Source of the DNA: Oribacterium sp. NK2B42
Lineage (GTDB): Bacteria > Bacillota > Clostridia > Lachnospirales > Lachnospiraceae
NCBI RefSeq assembly: GCF_000424445.1
Contig: NZ_KE384187.1
Location: forward strand, 32,356-96,355
Length of the DNA: 64,000 bases
Direction: 5' to 3'
The first letter of the stretch is position 1. Each line of letters begins with the position of its first letter. The translations under genes and the position numbers were made by a program. The notes beneath the pieces are model-generated. The model was given only the letters and a program-made list of their open reading frames with translations. It had not been told where the DNA came from and made no database searches. Shown piece by piece: positions 15,575 to 24,109 of the stretch.

Positions 15575-16423
15575 GTGAGAGATACGGTTATAAAGAACGA
15601 AGTATTTGATGAAGAGAGAGCTCTTTATGGAAGCAGGGATATCGTAGTTGAGGGCTGTAGGTTTGACGGACCCGCAGATGGGGAGAGTGCTTTTAAAGAG
15701 AGCAGAAATGTTGTGGTGAAGGATAGTTATTTCAATCTTAGATATCCGTTTTGGCATGATGATAAATTAGAGCTTGATAATATTGAAATGACTGAGAACT
15801 GTAGAGCAGCTCTTTGGTATACAAATGATGCAGCAATCAGAAATTCAAAGATGCACGGAATAAAGGCACTGAGGGAATGTTCTGATATAAGGATAGAAAA
15901 CAGTGACATCATTTCTCCTGAATTTGGCTGGTCTGTAAAGAATATCAAAATGAAGGATACTGATGTTCAGAGTGAATATTTCATGATGAGATCCGAGCAG
16001 CTTGATTTTTCGAATGTGACACTCAAGGGCAAATATTCTTTCCAGTACATTGCGGATTCTGTTTTTGAGAACTGTAATTTAGACACAAAAGATGCCTTCT
16101 GGCATGCGAAAAATGTAGTGGTGAGAAATAGTGTGGTAAAGGGTGAATATCTCGCATGGTACTGTGAAAATGTCATCTTTGAAAATTGCATGATCATAGG
16201 GACTCAGCCTCTTTGCTACTGCAAGGGATTAAAGCTTATCAACTGCAGGATGATCGATACAGATCTTGCCTTTGAAAAGTCAGATGTCGAAGCAACCATA
16301 ACCACTCCGATGATCAGTATAAAGAATCCTCTTTCGGGTTCCATATCGGTTCCTGAAGTATCAGAGATCATCAGGGATGACGTGAATGCAAAGGGAAAGA
16401 TCGTAATAGGTGGAAAGGAATAG
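15575..16423 (+). CDS. DUF3737 family right-handed beta-helix protein
   Basis: A 282-residue cytoplasmic protein made of short repeats of the form xxVxNCxxxxxxxxFxxxxN (for example VVVKDSYFNLRYPFWHDDK, then VIFENCMIIGTQPLCYCK), predicted to form a parallel beta-helix. DUF3737 members are widespread in gut Firmicutes and have no known activity. The GTG start at 15575 is preceded by GAGGAAAGAG. Length is complete. Confidence 0.85.
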   Translation: MRDTVIKNEVFDEERALYGSRDIVVEGCRFDGPADGESAFKESRNVVVKDSYFNLRYPFWHDDKLELDNIEMTENCRAALWYTNDAAIRNSKMHGIKALRECSDIRIENSDIISPEFGWSVKNIKMKDTDVQSEYFMMRSEQLDFSNVTLKGKYSFQYIADSVFENCNLDTKDAFWHAKNVVVRNSVVKGEYLAWYCENVIFENCMIIGTQPLCYCKGLKLINCRMIDTDLAFEKSDVEATITTPMISIKNPLSGSISVPEVSEIIRDDVNAKGKIVIGGKE

Positions 16424-16657
16424 TACACCTGATCAGAATATACCTGTTCTGGCATTGGCAGATAGCTTTGATTTGCAAAACCTTACCCATGTGGAAAAAA
16501 TATGATTCGAGGGTTCACGACTTCTTTTATCACATCACCATTGAAGATCTTGTAAATGGAAATATATAGGCATTGTAACGACTGCTCATTTGGTATAATA
16601 GCTCTTAAAAAGAATGGATTCTGACTAAAAACATTGTAGTAGAGAAGAGGATAAAGA
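16424..16657. other. intergenic, possible hipT-like relic
   Basis: No intact gene. Bases 16431-16505 read in one frame include VLALADSFDLQ, resembling FFALAESFELS near the HipT C-terminus. A second stretch reads YHITIEDLVNGNI before a stop at about 16567. Both are short and may be chance. Confidence 0.25.
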
Positions 16658-17110
16658 ATGAGATGTGTAGTTCAGGTTGTGCAGCATGCAGCTGTCACAG
16701 TAGATAATGAAACAATAGGCAGGATCGGACGGGGATTTCTGATATTTCTGGGTGTTTCAGACACCGATAATGAAGAAATGGCGGATAAAATGGTGAAAAA
16801 AATCTGCAGTCTTCGTATATTTCCGGATGAAAACGGAAAGACAAACTGCTCTCTTTCGGATGTAGGAGGTTCCGTACTTGTGGTCAGCCAGTTTACACTG
16901 TATGCCAACTGCAAAAAAGGTAACCGCCCAAGCTTTATCGAGGCCGGAGCCCCGGACAAAGCCGATGCCCTTTATCGGTACTTCACAGAACGCTGCAAGG
17001 ATTACGTTCAAAAGGTAGAGCACGGAGAGTTCGGTGCCGACATGAAGGTCGAACTCCTGAACGACGGTCCCTTCACTCTGATGCTGGATTCAGACCAACT
17101 GTTCAAATAG
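16658..17110 (+). CDS. dtd: D-aminoacyl-tRNA deacylase (D-Tyr-tRNA deacylase)
   Basis: A 150-residue cytoplasmic homodimeric enzyme that removes D-amino acids from t[20 protein letters not shown] at the start, the [17 protein letters not shown] motif (about 77-93) and the C-terminal [11 protein letters not shown] with its Gly-cisPro element are all present. Length is standard. AGAGAAGAGG precedes the ATG. Confidence 0.96.
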   Translation: MRCVVQVVQHAAVTVDNETIGRIGRGFLIFLGVSDTDNEEMADKMVKKICSLRIFPDENGKTNCSLSDVGGSVLVVSQFTLYANCKKGNRPSFIEAGAPDKADALYRYFTERCKDYVQKVEHGEFGADMKVELLNDGPFTLMLDSDQLFK

Positions 17111-17199
17111 CCGATCAGGTATTAAGGCTAAAAAAACAACGTTTACAGTTGAGAAGATGAATGATAAATCAACCCTCCGGCCCGGTTCTTTACTGTTTT

Positions 17200-17376
17200 T
17201 TACTTAAACTGGTTTATCTCGCTGTTATAGTGATAATCAATCACCGAAAGAGACTTCACTATGCTGTCCTGATCGACATCAAAAGCTTTGCAAAGACTCT
17301 CGAGCGAATCATAATTATCACGGAGCTGAGTATTGATAAAGCTCAAAAGCATAACAGGATCTTTTGGAAGTGACAT
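17200..17376 (-). CDS. DUF4250 small protein
   Basis: A 58-residue protein beginning MSLPKDPVMLLSFINTQLRD, the characteristic start of the DUF4250 family of Firmicutes, function unknown. The ATG at 17376 is chosen because AAGAAGG sits just upstream; a longer frame to 17409 adds residues without homology. It is divergent from the HIT gene. Confidence 0.85.
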   Translation of the reverse strand: MSLPKDPVMLLSFINTQLRDNYDSLESLCKAFDVDQDSIVKSLSVIDYHYNSEINQFK

Positions 17377-17456
17377 ATAAAACCTTCTTTCTTTTTTTGT
17401 TATCAGCAACTTCAGGTTATATCGGTTACTGTTCAGTTAACCATTAGAACGTGTAA

Positions 17457-17609
17457 GAAAATGCAAGGGATGTGTGCCTAGGCTTGCGAGTTGAAAGAAC
17501 AGACGACTTTACATGTACGGCACAGATGCACGTTAGTGCAGCTGGGACGAACATGTAAAGTTGGCTGTACTTTCAATCTCGTGGGCCGGCGCGCATCCCT
17601 TGCATTTTC
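17457..17609. repeat. ~153-bp near-continuous inverted repeat (giant hairpin)
   Basis: GAAAATGCAAGGGATG (from 17457) pairs with CATCCCTTGCATTTTC (to 17609). Further paired blocks are TTGAAAG/CTTTCAA and ACTTTACATGT/ACATGTAAAGT, and the tip has TGCACGTTAGTGCA. Arms are about 60 bases. It lies between the DUF4250 and HIT genes and has no long ORF. A MITE-like element or structured RNA are both possible. Confidence 0.75.
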
Positions 17610-17677
17610 TGGCCGGTATAGAACACCTAAAACTTTTCGCCCAATTATATAACCTGAAGTTTGCTCCGTCAATTTCC

Positions 17678-17706
17678 TTGTATAAGCCTCGCCAAAATTA
17701 TATAAT
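17678..17706 (+). promoter_or_regulatory. promoter of HIT gene
   Basis: TTGTAT (17678-17683), a 17-bp spacer and TATAAT (17701-17706). Confidence 0.6.
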
Positions 17707-17741
17707 ATTTCTAGTTTTTAACGAAGAATCGGAGGTTCGAC

Positions 17742-18158
17742 ATGAAAGACGATAATTGCATTTTTTGTAAACTTGCCAATGGAGATATACCTACAACAAC
17801 ATTGTATGAGGACGATACATTCAGAGTGATCTTTGATGCAAATCCGGCATCAGACGGACATGTGCTCATTATACCAAAGGAGCACTACACAGACCTTACA
17901 GAGCTTCCCGAAAGCATTGCTTCAGGAGTGATGCCCCTTGCAGGAAAGATTGGAACAGCCATGAAAAAGGCATTAGGAGCAAAGGGCTTTAATGTTGTTC
18001 AGAACAATGGAGAGGCTGCAGGACAGACCGTAAACCATTTCCATACCCACATCATCCCGCGCTACGGCGATGCCGACGAGATGGTACTCTGGAAGCCCGG
18101 AAAGACAGCCCCCGAAAAGATGGGCGAAATCTGCGATAAACTTATAAAGGCACTTTGA
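17742..18158 (+). CDS. HIT family nucleotide-binding protein
   Basis: A 138-residue histidine triad hydrolase/transferase of the Hint type. CIFCKLANGDIPTTTLYEDD opens the protein, HVLIIPKEHYTDLTEL follows, and the catalytic triad is NHFHTHIIPRY (about 99-109). Hint proteins hydrolyse AMP-lysine-type phosphoramidates; the physiological substrate is unknown. GGAGG at 17731 sets the start. Confidence 0.93.
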   Translation: MKDDNCIFCKLANGDIPTTTLYEDDTFRVIFDANPASDGHVLIIPKEHYTDLTELPESIASGVMPLAGKIGTAMKKALGAKGFNVVQNNGEAAGQTVNHFHTHIIPRYGDADEMVLWKPGKTAPEKMGEICDKLIKAL

Positions 18159-18185
18159 TCAAAGGACTGTTAAATCAAAATCGGT

Positions 18186-18270
18186 AAGCCGGAAATAAAC
18201 GGCAGGAAAATCGCTTACAAAGGAACCAATTAAATCTGCAGCTGTATGTCGGTTATTAAGGCTCTCGTAA
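18186..18270 (+). promoter_or_regulatory. repeated leader element, copy before murG
   Basis: CCGGAAATAAACGGC and AATCTGCAGCTGTATGTC match the leader of the MATE gene (reverse strand near 54350-54400), though spacing and downstream parts differ. Confidence 0.4.
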
Positions 18271-18297
18271 GCAGCATTAATAGATGAGGAGAAAAGA

Positions 18298-19392
18298 ATG
18301 ATCGGTAAAGTAGTACTGACCGGTGGAGGAACAGCCGGTCACGTCACTGCCAATATAGCCCTTATCCCCCGGATGAAGAAGGACGGTTACGAGGTCTACT
18401 ACATTGGCTCCTATGATGGTATAGAAAAGAAAATGGTAGAGGCCGAAGGCATTCCCTACACCGGTATATCTACGGGAAAGCTTCGAAGATACTTTGATGT
18501 TAAGAATTTTTCCGATCCCATAAGGGTACTTAAAGGCTACAATGAAGCCAGAAAAGCGTTGGAGGAGATCAAGCCTGATATAGTATTCAGTAAGGGTGGT
18601 TTTGTTGCGGTTCCGGTAGTGTGGGCGGCCCGCAGTCTCCATATCCCGGTTGTTTCTCATGAATCGGATATGACTCCCGGACTTGCAAACCGTCTGAGTG
18701 TCAGGGCCTGCGACAAAATCTGCTGCAATTTCCCTGAAACACTTGCGAATCTCCCTAAGGGAAAGGCGGTTCTCACCGGTTCTCCCATCAGAGAGAAGCT
18801 TCTCCAGGGTACCCGTGAAGAGGGTCTTGAAATGACCGGCTTTGACGGAAAGAAGCCCGTTCTTATGATCATCGGAGGTTCCCTTGGTTCCGTTGCCATC
18901 AACAATGCGGTACGTGAACTGCTTCCCAGATTCCTGGAGGACTTTGACATTGTCCATGTCTGCGGCAAGAACAATCTGGATGAAAGTCTCAAGGATACAA
19001 AGGGCTATAAGCAGTATGAGTTCCTTACAAATGGACTGAGAAATCTGTATGCCCTTGCAGACGTGGTTATTTCACGTGCAGGTGCCAATGTTATCTGCGA
19101 GCTTGTGGCGCTGAAGAAGCCAAACATTCTTATCCCGCTGCCTCTTGATGCAAGCAGAGGCGACCAGATACTGAACGCTGAATCCTTCGAAAAGCAGGGC
19201 TTCAGTTACGTGCTTGACCAGCATAAGATGGAGGAAGACATTGAACTCCTTTATAAGGCAGTTCATGAGGTGTATCTCAAGAAGTCCGGATACATCATAG
19301 CCATGCAGAATTCGGATCAGGCTAATGGCGTTGATCGTGTACTTCAGGTGCTCAGGGATGTGGTCAGGGAGAATCAGGAAAAGAATTCCTGA
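18298..19392 (+). CDS. murG: MurG, lipid II synthase (UDP-GlcNAc transferase)
   Basis: A 364-residue peripheral membrane GT28 glycosyltransferase adding GlcNAc to lipid I. The N-terminal loop is LTGGGTAGHVTANIALIP (7-24). FSKGGFVAVPVVWAA and HESDMTPGLANRL form the acceptor domain. IIGGSLGS, SRAGANVICELVALKKPNIL and PLPLDASRGDQ form the UDP-GlcNAc site. It stands alone outside a dcw cluster. GAGGAG precedes the ATG. Confidence 0.95.
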   Translation: MIGKVVLTGGGTAGHVTANIALIPRMKKDGYEVYYIGSYDGIEKKMVEAEGIPYTGISTGKLRRYFDVKNFSDPIRVLKGYNEARKALEEIKPDIVFSKGGFVAVPVVWAARSLHIPVVSHESDMTPGLANRLSVRACDKICCNFPETLANLPKGKAVLTGSPIREKLLQGTREEGLEMTGFDGKKPVLMIIGGSLGSVAINNAVRELLPRFLEDFDIVHVCGKNNLDESLKDTKGYKQYEFLTNGLRNLYALADVVISRAGANVICELVALKKPNILIPLPLDASRGDQILNAESFEKQGFSYVLDQHKMEEDIELLYKAVHEVYLKKSGYIIAMQNSDQANGVDRVLQVLRDVVRENQEKNS

Positions 19393-19406
19393 TGAGAGAC
19401 AATTTC

Positions 19407-19448
19407 AGATCTGCAGCAACATCTCAGTTATTTAAGGCGAAAAGATGA
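19407..19448 (+). promoter_or_regulatory. repeated leader element, copy between murG and mtnN
   Basis: AGATCTGCAGCAACATCTCAG followed by AAGGCGAAAAGATGA aligns with the element before the MATE gene (AGATCTGCATCTGTATGTCAG, then CGGCGGAAAACATGA). Confidence 0.45.
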
Positions 19449-19533
19449 ATTAAAGAGTCGGTCATATGGCGTCTGTGAGTCAGATATAAACAAAAAAACA
19501 TACATGTAGAGACGAGGAAGGTGAATTGCTATC

Positions 19534-20226
19534 ATGATTGGAATAATTGGCGCAATGGATGAGGAAGTTGAGAAGCTGAAGGCGGATATAACAGACGCTG
19601 TCACGGAAGTACATAACGGCCTCACCTTTGTAACGGGAAAGCTTAAGGGAAAGTATGTTACTGTTGTCCGTTCAGGTATAGGCAAGGTTAATGCCGGCGC
19701 CTGCACAGCTGTGCTCATAGACCGCTACAAGGTGGAGCAGGTTATAAACACGGGTATCGCCGGATCCCTGGACGCCCACATTGACATCGGTGACATCGTG
19801 GTTTCAGAGGACGCTGTCCAGTATGATATGGATGCGGTTAGCTTCGGATATCAGCTCGGTGAGATTCCGAGAGTGGGAACACTTTCTTTCAAGGCAGATG
19901 ACAGGCTTATAGCATTTGCGGAGGAGGAGAACCGGAAGGTAAATCCGGATATCCACACCTTCATAGGGCGCGTGTGCAGCGGCGATAAGTTTGTTTCCGA
20001 TAAGGACACAAAAGAGTGGATAGTAAAGCATTTTCAGGGGAAATGCTGCGAGATGGAGGGCGCTGCCATAGCTCAGGTTGCATGGCAGAACAAGGTGCCG
20101 TTCCTTATCATAAGAGCTATTTCGGATAAGGCAGACAATTCAGCACAGATGGACTATCCTACCTTTGAGAAAAAGGCAATTGAGCATTGCGTGAGACTTA
20201 CAGAGGCTCTGGTGGAAAGACTCTGA
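19534..20226 (+). CDS. mtnN: 5'-methylthioadenosine/S-adenosylhomocysteine nucleosidase
   Basis: A 230-residue cytoplasmic enzyme cleaving MTA and SAH to adenine and thioribose/ribosyl-homocysteine. MIGIIGAMDEEVEKL at the start carries the conserved catalytic glutamate. INTGIAGSLD, CEMEGAAIAQVAW (substrate glutamates) and RAISDKAD with the catalytic aspartate are present. Length is normal. GAGGAAGGTG lies about 12 bases before the ATG. Confidence 0.95.
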   Translation: MIGIIGAMDEEVEKLKADITDAVTEVHNGLTFVTGKLKGKYVTVVRSGIGKVNAGACTAVLIDRYKVEQVINTGIAGSLDAHIDIGDIVVSEDAVQYDMDAVSFGYQLGEIPRVGTLSFKADDRLIAFAEEENRKVNPDIHTFIGRVCSGDKFVSDKDTKEWIVKHFQGKCCEMEGAAIAQVAWQNKVPFLIIRAISDKADNSAQMDYPTFEKKAIEHCVRLTEALVERL

Positions 20227-20259
20227 TGAAATGACAGGTGGTTTTGATGCCTGAATTAA

Positions 20260-20308
20260 AAGTCAGCCTGTCGCTTCCGCAATGTCATGGCAGAAACGGC
20301 AGGCTGAA
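20260..20308. terminator. possible bidirectional terminator hairpin
   Basis: CAGCCTGTCG pairs with CGGCAGGCTG across a long loop between two convergent genes. No clear T-run is present. Confidence 0.35.
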
Positions 20309-20335
20309 GCATCGACAGAAAAGAGGGAGAAAGCA

Positions 20336-20602
20336 TTACTCCTCTATGACTTCAATCCTCAAATAGTCAAAGCCGATGGGTTCAACAAAGGAATCGGATC
20401 TGAAGGCAGTGATGGATTTTCGTCTGAACTCATTTATGTTTGACTGAAGCCAGATGGGGACGGCAAGATCCATATACTCACATATTTCTTTAAGTGCTGT
20501 AAGGACACGGTCTGTTCTGGACATGGAGTTGTCCTCCTGCCGGGATACGCATTCTTTTACGATCTGACCGTTTCTGTAAATTGAGCCGCTCATTCGGAAC
20601 AT
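20336..20602 (-). CDS. conserved hypothetical small protein
   Basis: An 88-residue protein, no signal or membrane segment. It has a beta start (MFRMSGSIYRNGQIVKECV), a central helix with LTALKEICEYMDLAVPIWL, and an acidic end FDYLRIEVIEE. From memory proteins of this length and pattern are common in Lachnospiraceae without assigned function. AAAGGAG lies just upstream, inside a leader nearly identical to that of the MATE gene. Confidence 0.7.
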   Translation of the reverse strand: MFRMSGSIYRNGQIVKECVSRQEDNSMSRTDRVLTALKEICEYMDLAVPIWLQSNINEFRRKSITAFRSDSFVEPIGFDYLRIEVIEE

Positions 20603-20682
20603 GGGATTCTCCTTTATAAAGTCAAGTTTTTCGCCGTTTGTTTCTTATATACAGATTCAGATCGGATGAGCTCTGTGAGACA
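20603..20682 (-). promoter_or_regulatory. repeated 5' leader element, copy 2
   Basis: On the minus strand: GATCTGAATCTGTATATAAG, AAACGGCGAAAAAC, then CTTTATAAAGGAG before the ATG. About 80-85% identical by eye to the leader at 54326-54400, including the Shine-Dalgarno. Confidence 0.6.
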
Positions 20683-20868
20683 ACCGAACGGATATCTGTT
20701 CTTAGGATAACAAGGCATGAAAAAACGGATTTTGGCTTACACTATATTCCAAAGGAGCAATCTTTGCAATGCTGTAAAATAGAAAAAAATTCAATTGTTA
20801 ATAATTAATTCACAAAAATATCCTATGATAATACCAGTTCATAACGTGACGATCGGGAGGCATACATA

Positions 20869-21963
20869 ATGGGAATGGAAATTGAAAATCCCCAGGCATT
20901 TTTGGAGGATGCGAAAAATGCAATAGCTGAGTATCAGAATATCTGTAATCAGATTTCAACTCAGATAGAGACGGAAAGGCAGGCTTCTGTCGCTCTTGAT
21001 GAGTTCAGAAAGAGCATTCAGGATAAGATCGACAAGACTTTGAAGCAGAGAAGTGAGGAGCTTACCGAGACTCATGACAAGCAGATAAGTCAGGTGGAGG
21101 TCAGTCTCAGAAAGAAACAGGCTGAGAGGGAAAGAGCCAGAGAGGAAGGCGTTAAGGGCCGTATAAAGAATGAGACCGAGCCCAGACGCATTGAGATCAC
21201 CGAACTTAAGCGTCAGCTTGCAGCTATAGTCAAGAAGGATAATGCTCCCTTCTTCTTCAAGTGGCCGATTTTTTATACATTATTCCACCCGTCAGGAATA
21301 GCGGAGTTTATCTGCTTTCTGGCAGTGTTCATCATCCTTTTTGCTCTGTTGCCCTTTGGTGCATACTTCCTGATACCGGAAAGAAAGATACTTTATCTCG
21401 TGGGAATCTACCTCGTAGACATTATCCTTTTTGGAGGTATCTACGTAGCCATCATGAATCTTTCCGGCAGGCATGCTGACACAGTCCGCCAGGGCAGAGA
21501 CATTATAAACCGCATCAAGACCAACAAGAAGATCATAAAGAAGCTTGAGCACAGTATCAGAAAGGATTCTGACGAGGCTGTATACAATCTTGTCTCCTAT
21601 GATGATGAGATCGCTAAGCTGCAGCAGCAGAGAAGTGACATCATAAGCCAGAAGCAGAGTGCCCAGAACAATTTTGATACCGTGACAAGGAACATCATCA
21701 TAGATGAAATAGAGACTGCCAATAAGCCGAAGATGGATGAACTCCAGCAGGCCTTTACGGTGGCCACGAACCTTAAAACAAGTCTTGAGTCACAGGAACG
21801 GGAGCTTGCCCTCAGGCTTTCCCAGAACTATGAGCAGTATCTCGGAAAGAATCATATGAATGCTGAGGATATCGATAAGATCAGAGAGATTCTGGAAACA
21901 GGTGGAACAACCTCGATAATTGATGCCGTAACAAAGCTTGATCATCCTGAAAAAGAACAGTGA
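20869..21963 (+). CDS. coiled-coil membrane protein of unknown function
   Basis: A 364-residue protein with long charged coiled coil at residues 1-125, two adjacent membrane segments (about 143-170 and 177-200: FICFLAVFIILFALL and VGIYLVDIILFGGIYVAIM), and a second coiled coil to the C-terminus. No enzymatic motif is visible. The topology suggests both coiled-coil halves face the same side. GGGAGG precedes the ATG. The last codons are duplicated just downstream. Confidence 0.75.
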   Translation: MGMEIENPQAFLEDAKNAIAEYQNICNQISTQIETERQASVALDEFRKSIQDKIDKTLKQRSEELTETHDKQISQVEVSLRKKQAERERAREEGVKGRIKNETEPRRIEITELKRQLAAIVKKDNAPFFFKWPIFYTLFHPSGIAEFICFLAVFIILFALLPFGAYFLIPERKILYLVGIYLVDIILFGGIYVAIMNLSGRHADTVRQGRDIINRIKTNKKIIKKLEHSIRKDSDEAVYNLVSYDDEIAKLQQQRSDIISQKQSAQNNFDTVTRNIIIDEIETANKPKMDELQQAFTVATNLKTSLESQERELALRLSQNYEQYLGKNHMNAEDIDKIREILETGGTTSIIDAVTKLDHPEKEQ

Positions 21964-22034
21964 CCCTGATTTAATATGGCAAGGGTAATAAACAGCTTGT
22001 AACAAAGCTTGATCAATCAGAAAAGGAACAGTGA
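21928..22034 (+). repeat. duplicated 3' end of the coiled-coil gene
   Basis: GTAACAAAGCTTGATCATCC through the stop at 21963 is repeated at 21999-22034 (GTAACAAAGCTTGATCAATC through TGA) with four substitutions, 35 bp after the first stop. Confidence 0.9.
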
Positions 22035-22038
22035 TCAT

Positions 22039-22086
22039 TAAAGTCTGATATGACTACTCAAAAGAGCAGCATATCAGGCTTTTTAA
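22039..22086 (+). terminator. terminator after the coiled-coil gene
   Basis: AAGTCTGATATG pairs imperfectly with CATATCAGGCTT, followed by TTTTTAATTTT. Confidence 0.8.
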
Positions 22087-22109
22087 TTTTGGGAGTATTT
22101 TGGAAGTTG

Positions 22110-22153
22110 TCTACGGGGGACGGTTTTCGCCGAAGGGAACCGTCATCGGTGGA
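22110..22153. repeat. GGGACGGTTCTC palindrome family, diverged copy
   Basis: CTACGGGGGACGGTTTTCGC...GGGAACCGTC...GGTGGA is a decayed version of the palindromes at 47749, 50802 and 52840. Confidence 0.65.
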
Positions 22154-22271
22154 TGTCGTCCCTTGCGGATGTCCGGCAAAAAGATTTTTTGCGAAAAACT
22201 TAATTTTTTTTATTTTTTTGCCGAAATACAACTAAAGGCATGTCGGGATTGAAAGAGCAGGAGTCCCGATT

Positions 22272-24002
22272 TTGAAAGAAAGGAACGGATGTCAGGTACG
22301 TACGTTTGCCGGTGAATATATGGAAAGCAATCTGAAAGTAAAATACTTCGACGAATTATTTAAGGTCTTTACCAACAAAAAAGAGGGTTGGTATGCTTTT
22401 TATGCGGATTACACCATAGGAAAGGTCTGGTGGTGCGAGGAAATCGTAGATTATCTTGGTCTTTCCGGTCAGGTGATGGATGAAGCCGAGGCTCTGAGTG
22501 AATATATCAGCTTGATCCATCCTGATGACAGAGAGCAGTTTATCCGGGAATCTGTGAGGATGAAGGCCGGTGAGATAGAAGAACTTAATATTCCCTACAG
22601 GATCATGAATAAGGAGGGCAAATTTGTTACAGTATCCACTTATTCAAAGATGCTTAGAGAGGACAGTGAGCCTGTGTTTTATGCAGGTCTCGTTGTCAAT
22701 TATGAAAAGAGTAATCTTATTGATGCCACCACGGGGCTTCATACAACAAGCATGATGATGGAGAAGATGAATGAGTACAATGCTGATGGTAAGCCTTACT
22801 TCATTATGCTTCTGGGTATCAGGGATTTTGCGTCCATCAACAATAATTACGGCTACATGGAGGGAAACAGGGCACTTCGTGTGATAGCCGATATCATGAT
22901 GCTTAACAGAAACGGTGCGGAGGTCTATAAGCTTGAAGGGACTAAGTTTGCCATGCTGAAGGCCTTTGAGGAGGGGGATGAGGAGCTGAAGATTTTTGGC
23001 TCAAAGGAATTTGAGAATATCCGTAACCGTCTTCTTGATGGAATAGGGATCAAAGGCAGAAATGTAGTCATTGATGTTTACGGAGGAGGGGTTTATACAG
23101 ATGATATCTCCATCATGCCGGATACGGTATACACCAGTGTTCTCTTCGCTCTCGCCAAGGCAAAGGATAATACCAGTGCAACAACTCTTAATGTTTTTAA
23201 CCAGAGTTTGCTGGTGAGGGATTCTCAGAAGCTTTCTCTTTACAATGCCATAAGAGAATCCATCATGGATGAGTGCCAGGGCTTCTTTATGGTTTATCAG
23301 CCGATCATCAGCAGAGGCTCGGGAAAGCTTGTTGCCATGGAGGCTCTCCTCAGATGGTACGGCGATGAATACGGGCAGATATTCCCGGGAACCTTCATAG
23401 AGTGGCTGGAAAAGGATCCTATATTCTTTGATCTCGGATCCTGGATCATCAGAAAGTCTTTGGAGGATGTAAAGAAAATCATAAAGGTAATACCTGATTT
23501 CAAGGTCAATATCAACCTTGCATATCCACAGCTTGGAAGGGATGATTTTGAACAGGAGCTTAAGAGGATAGTTGAAGAATCAGGAGTTTCTCCCAGGAAT
23601 ATAAGACTGGAGCTTACGGAGAGATGTAAGCTGCTGGATGTAAATCTTCTCAGGCAGAAGCTGGAGTTTATTCAGGATATGGGAATGCAGACTTCCCTGG
23701 ATGATTTCGGTACAGGTTATTCTTCCATAAATCTTCTTTTTGATCTTCCTGTTAATCAGATAAAGATTGACAGAAGCTTCATTCAGGATATCGATAAGGA
23801 AGAGCCAAAGAAGGTAATGCTTAAGGCTATTGTTGACTGTGCAAGGATCCTTGGAGCCCATGTGTGTGTTGAGGGGCTCGAAACCAGGGAAATGGTAGAC
23901 TATGTATGTGATAATTTTGACATCACCAGTATGCAGGGCTACTACTACTCGAAGCCTATAATGCTGGAAGATTTTCTGGACAATATGCATAAGTGGATGT
24001 AA
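22272..24002 (+). CDS. PAS - degenerate GGDEF - EAL protein, likely c-di-GMP phosphodiesterase
   Basis: A 576-residue soluble signalling protein. A PAS-like sensor (about 30-145) is followed by a GGDEF fold (about 150-305) whose signature has become KLEGTKF, so cyclase activity is unlikely. The EAL domain (about 315-570) keeps EALLRW, NINLAYPQ, ELTERC, DDFGTGYSS, KIDRSF, CVEGLE and QGYYYSKP, so hydrolysis of c-di-GMP is expected. The TTG start is supported by AGGAG at 22259-22263; the ATG at 22320 is an alternative with a weaker site. No membrane segment. Confidence 0.9.
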   Translation: MKERNGCQVRTFAGEYMESNLKVKYFDELFKVFTNKKEGWYAFYADYTIGKVWWCEEIVDYLGLSGQVMDEAEALSEYISLIHPDDREQFIRESVRMKAGEIEELNIPYRIMNKEGKFVTVSTYSKMLREDSEPVFYAGLVVNYEKSNLIDATTGLHTTSMMMEKMNEYNADGKPYFIMLLGIRDFASINNNYGYMEGNRALRVIADIMMLNRNGAEVYKLEGTKFAMLKAFEEGDEELKIFGSKEFENIRNRLLDGIGIKGRNVVIDVYGGGVYTDDISIMPDTVYTSVLFALAKAKDNTSATTLNVFNQSLLVRDSQKLSLYNAIRESIMDECQGFFMVYQPIISRGSGKLVAMEALLRWYGDEYGQIFPGTFIEWLEKDPIFFDLGSWIIRKSLEDVKKIIKVIPDFKVNINLAYPQLGRDDFEQELKRIVEESGVSPRNIRLELTERCKLLDVNLLRQKLEFIQDMGMQTSLDDFGTGYSSINLLFDLPVNQIKIDRSFIQDIDKEEPKKVMLKAIVDCARILGAHVCVEGLETREMVDYVCDNFDITSMQGYYYSKPIMLEDFLDNMHKWM

Positions 24003-24014
24003 ATAAACACGCCC

Positions 24015-24080
24015 ATAGACAGAGGGCATCTATTTAAACACGTTGAGTTGAGTCGTGTTTAAATAGATGCCTTCTATCTT
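24015..24080. terminator. bidirectional hairpin terminator (GGGCATC family)
   Basis: ATAGACAGAGGGCATCTATT with further AAACACG pairs to its complement, ending AAATAGATGCCTTCTATCT, between convergent genes. Confidence 0.85.
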
Positions 24081-24109
24081 TGGACTTTTTATACCCGATG
24101 GCTATTACA

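Noticed and set aside
20785-20815. Second Rex-like box before the coiled-coil gene
   Set aside because: TTGTTAATAATTAATT matches only the left half of the Rex consensus and is simply AT-rich.
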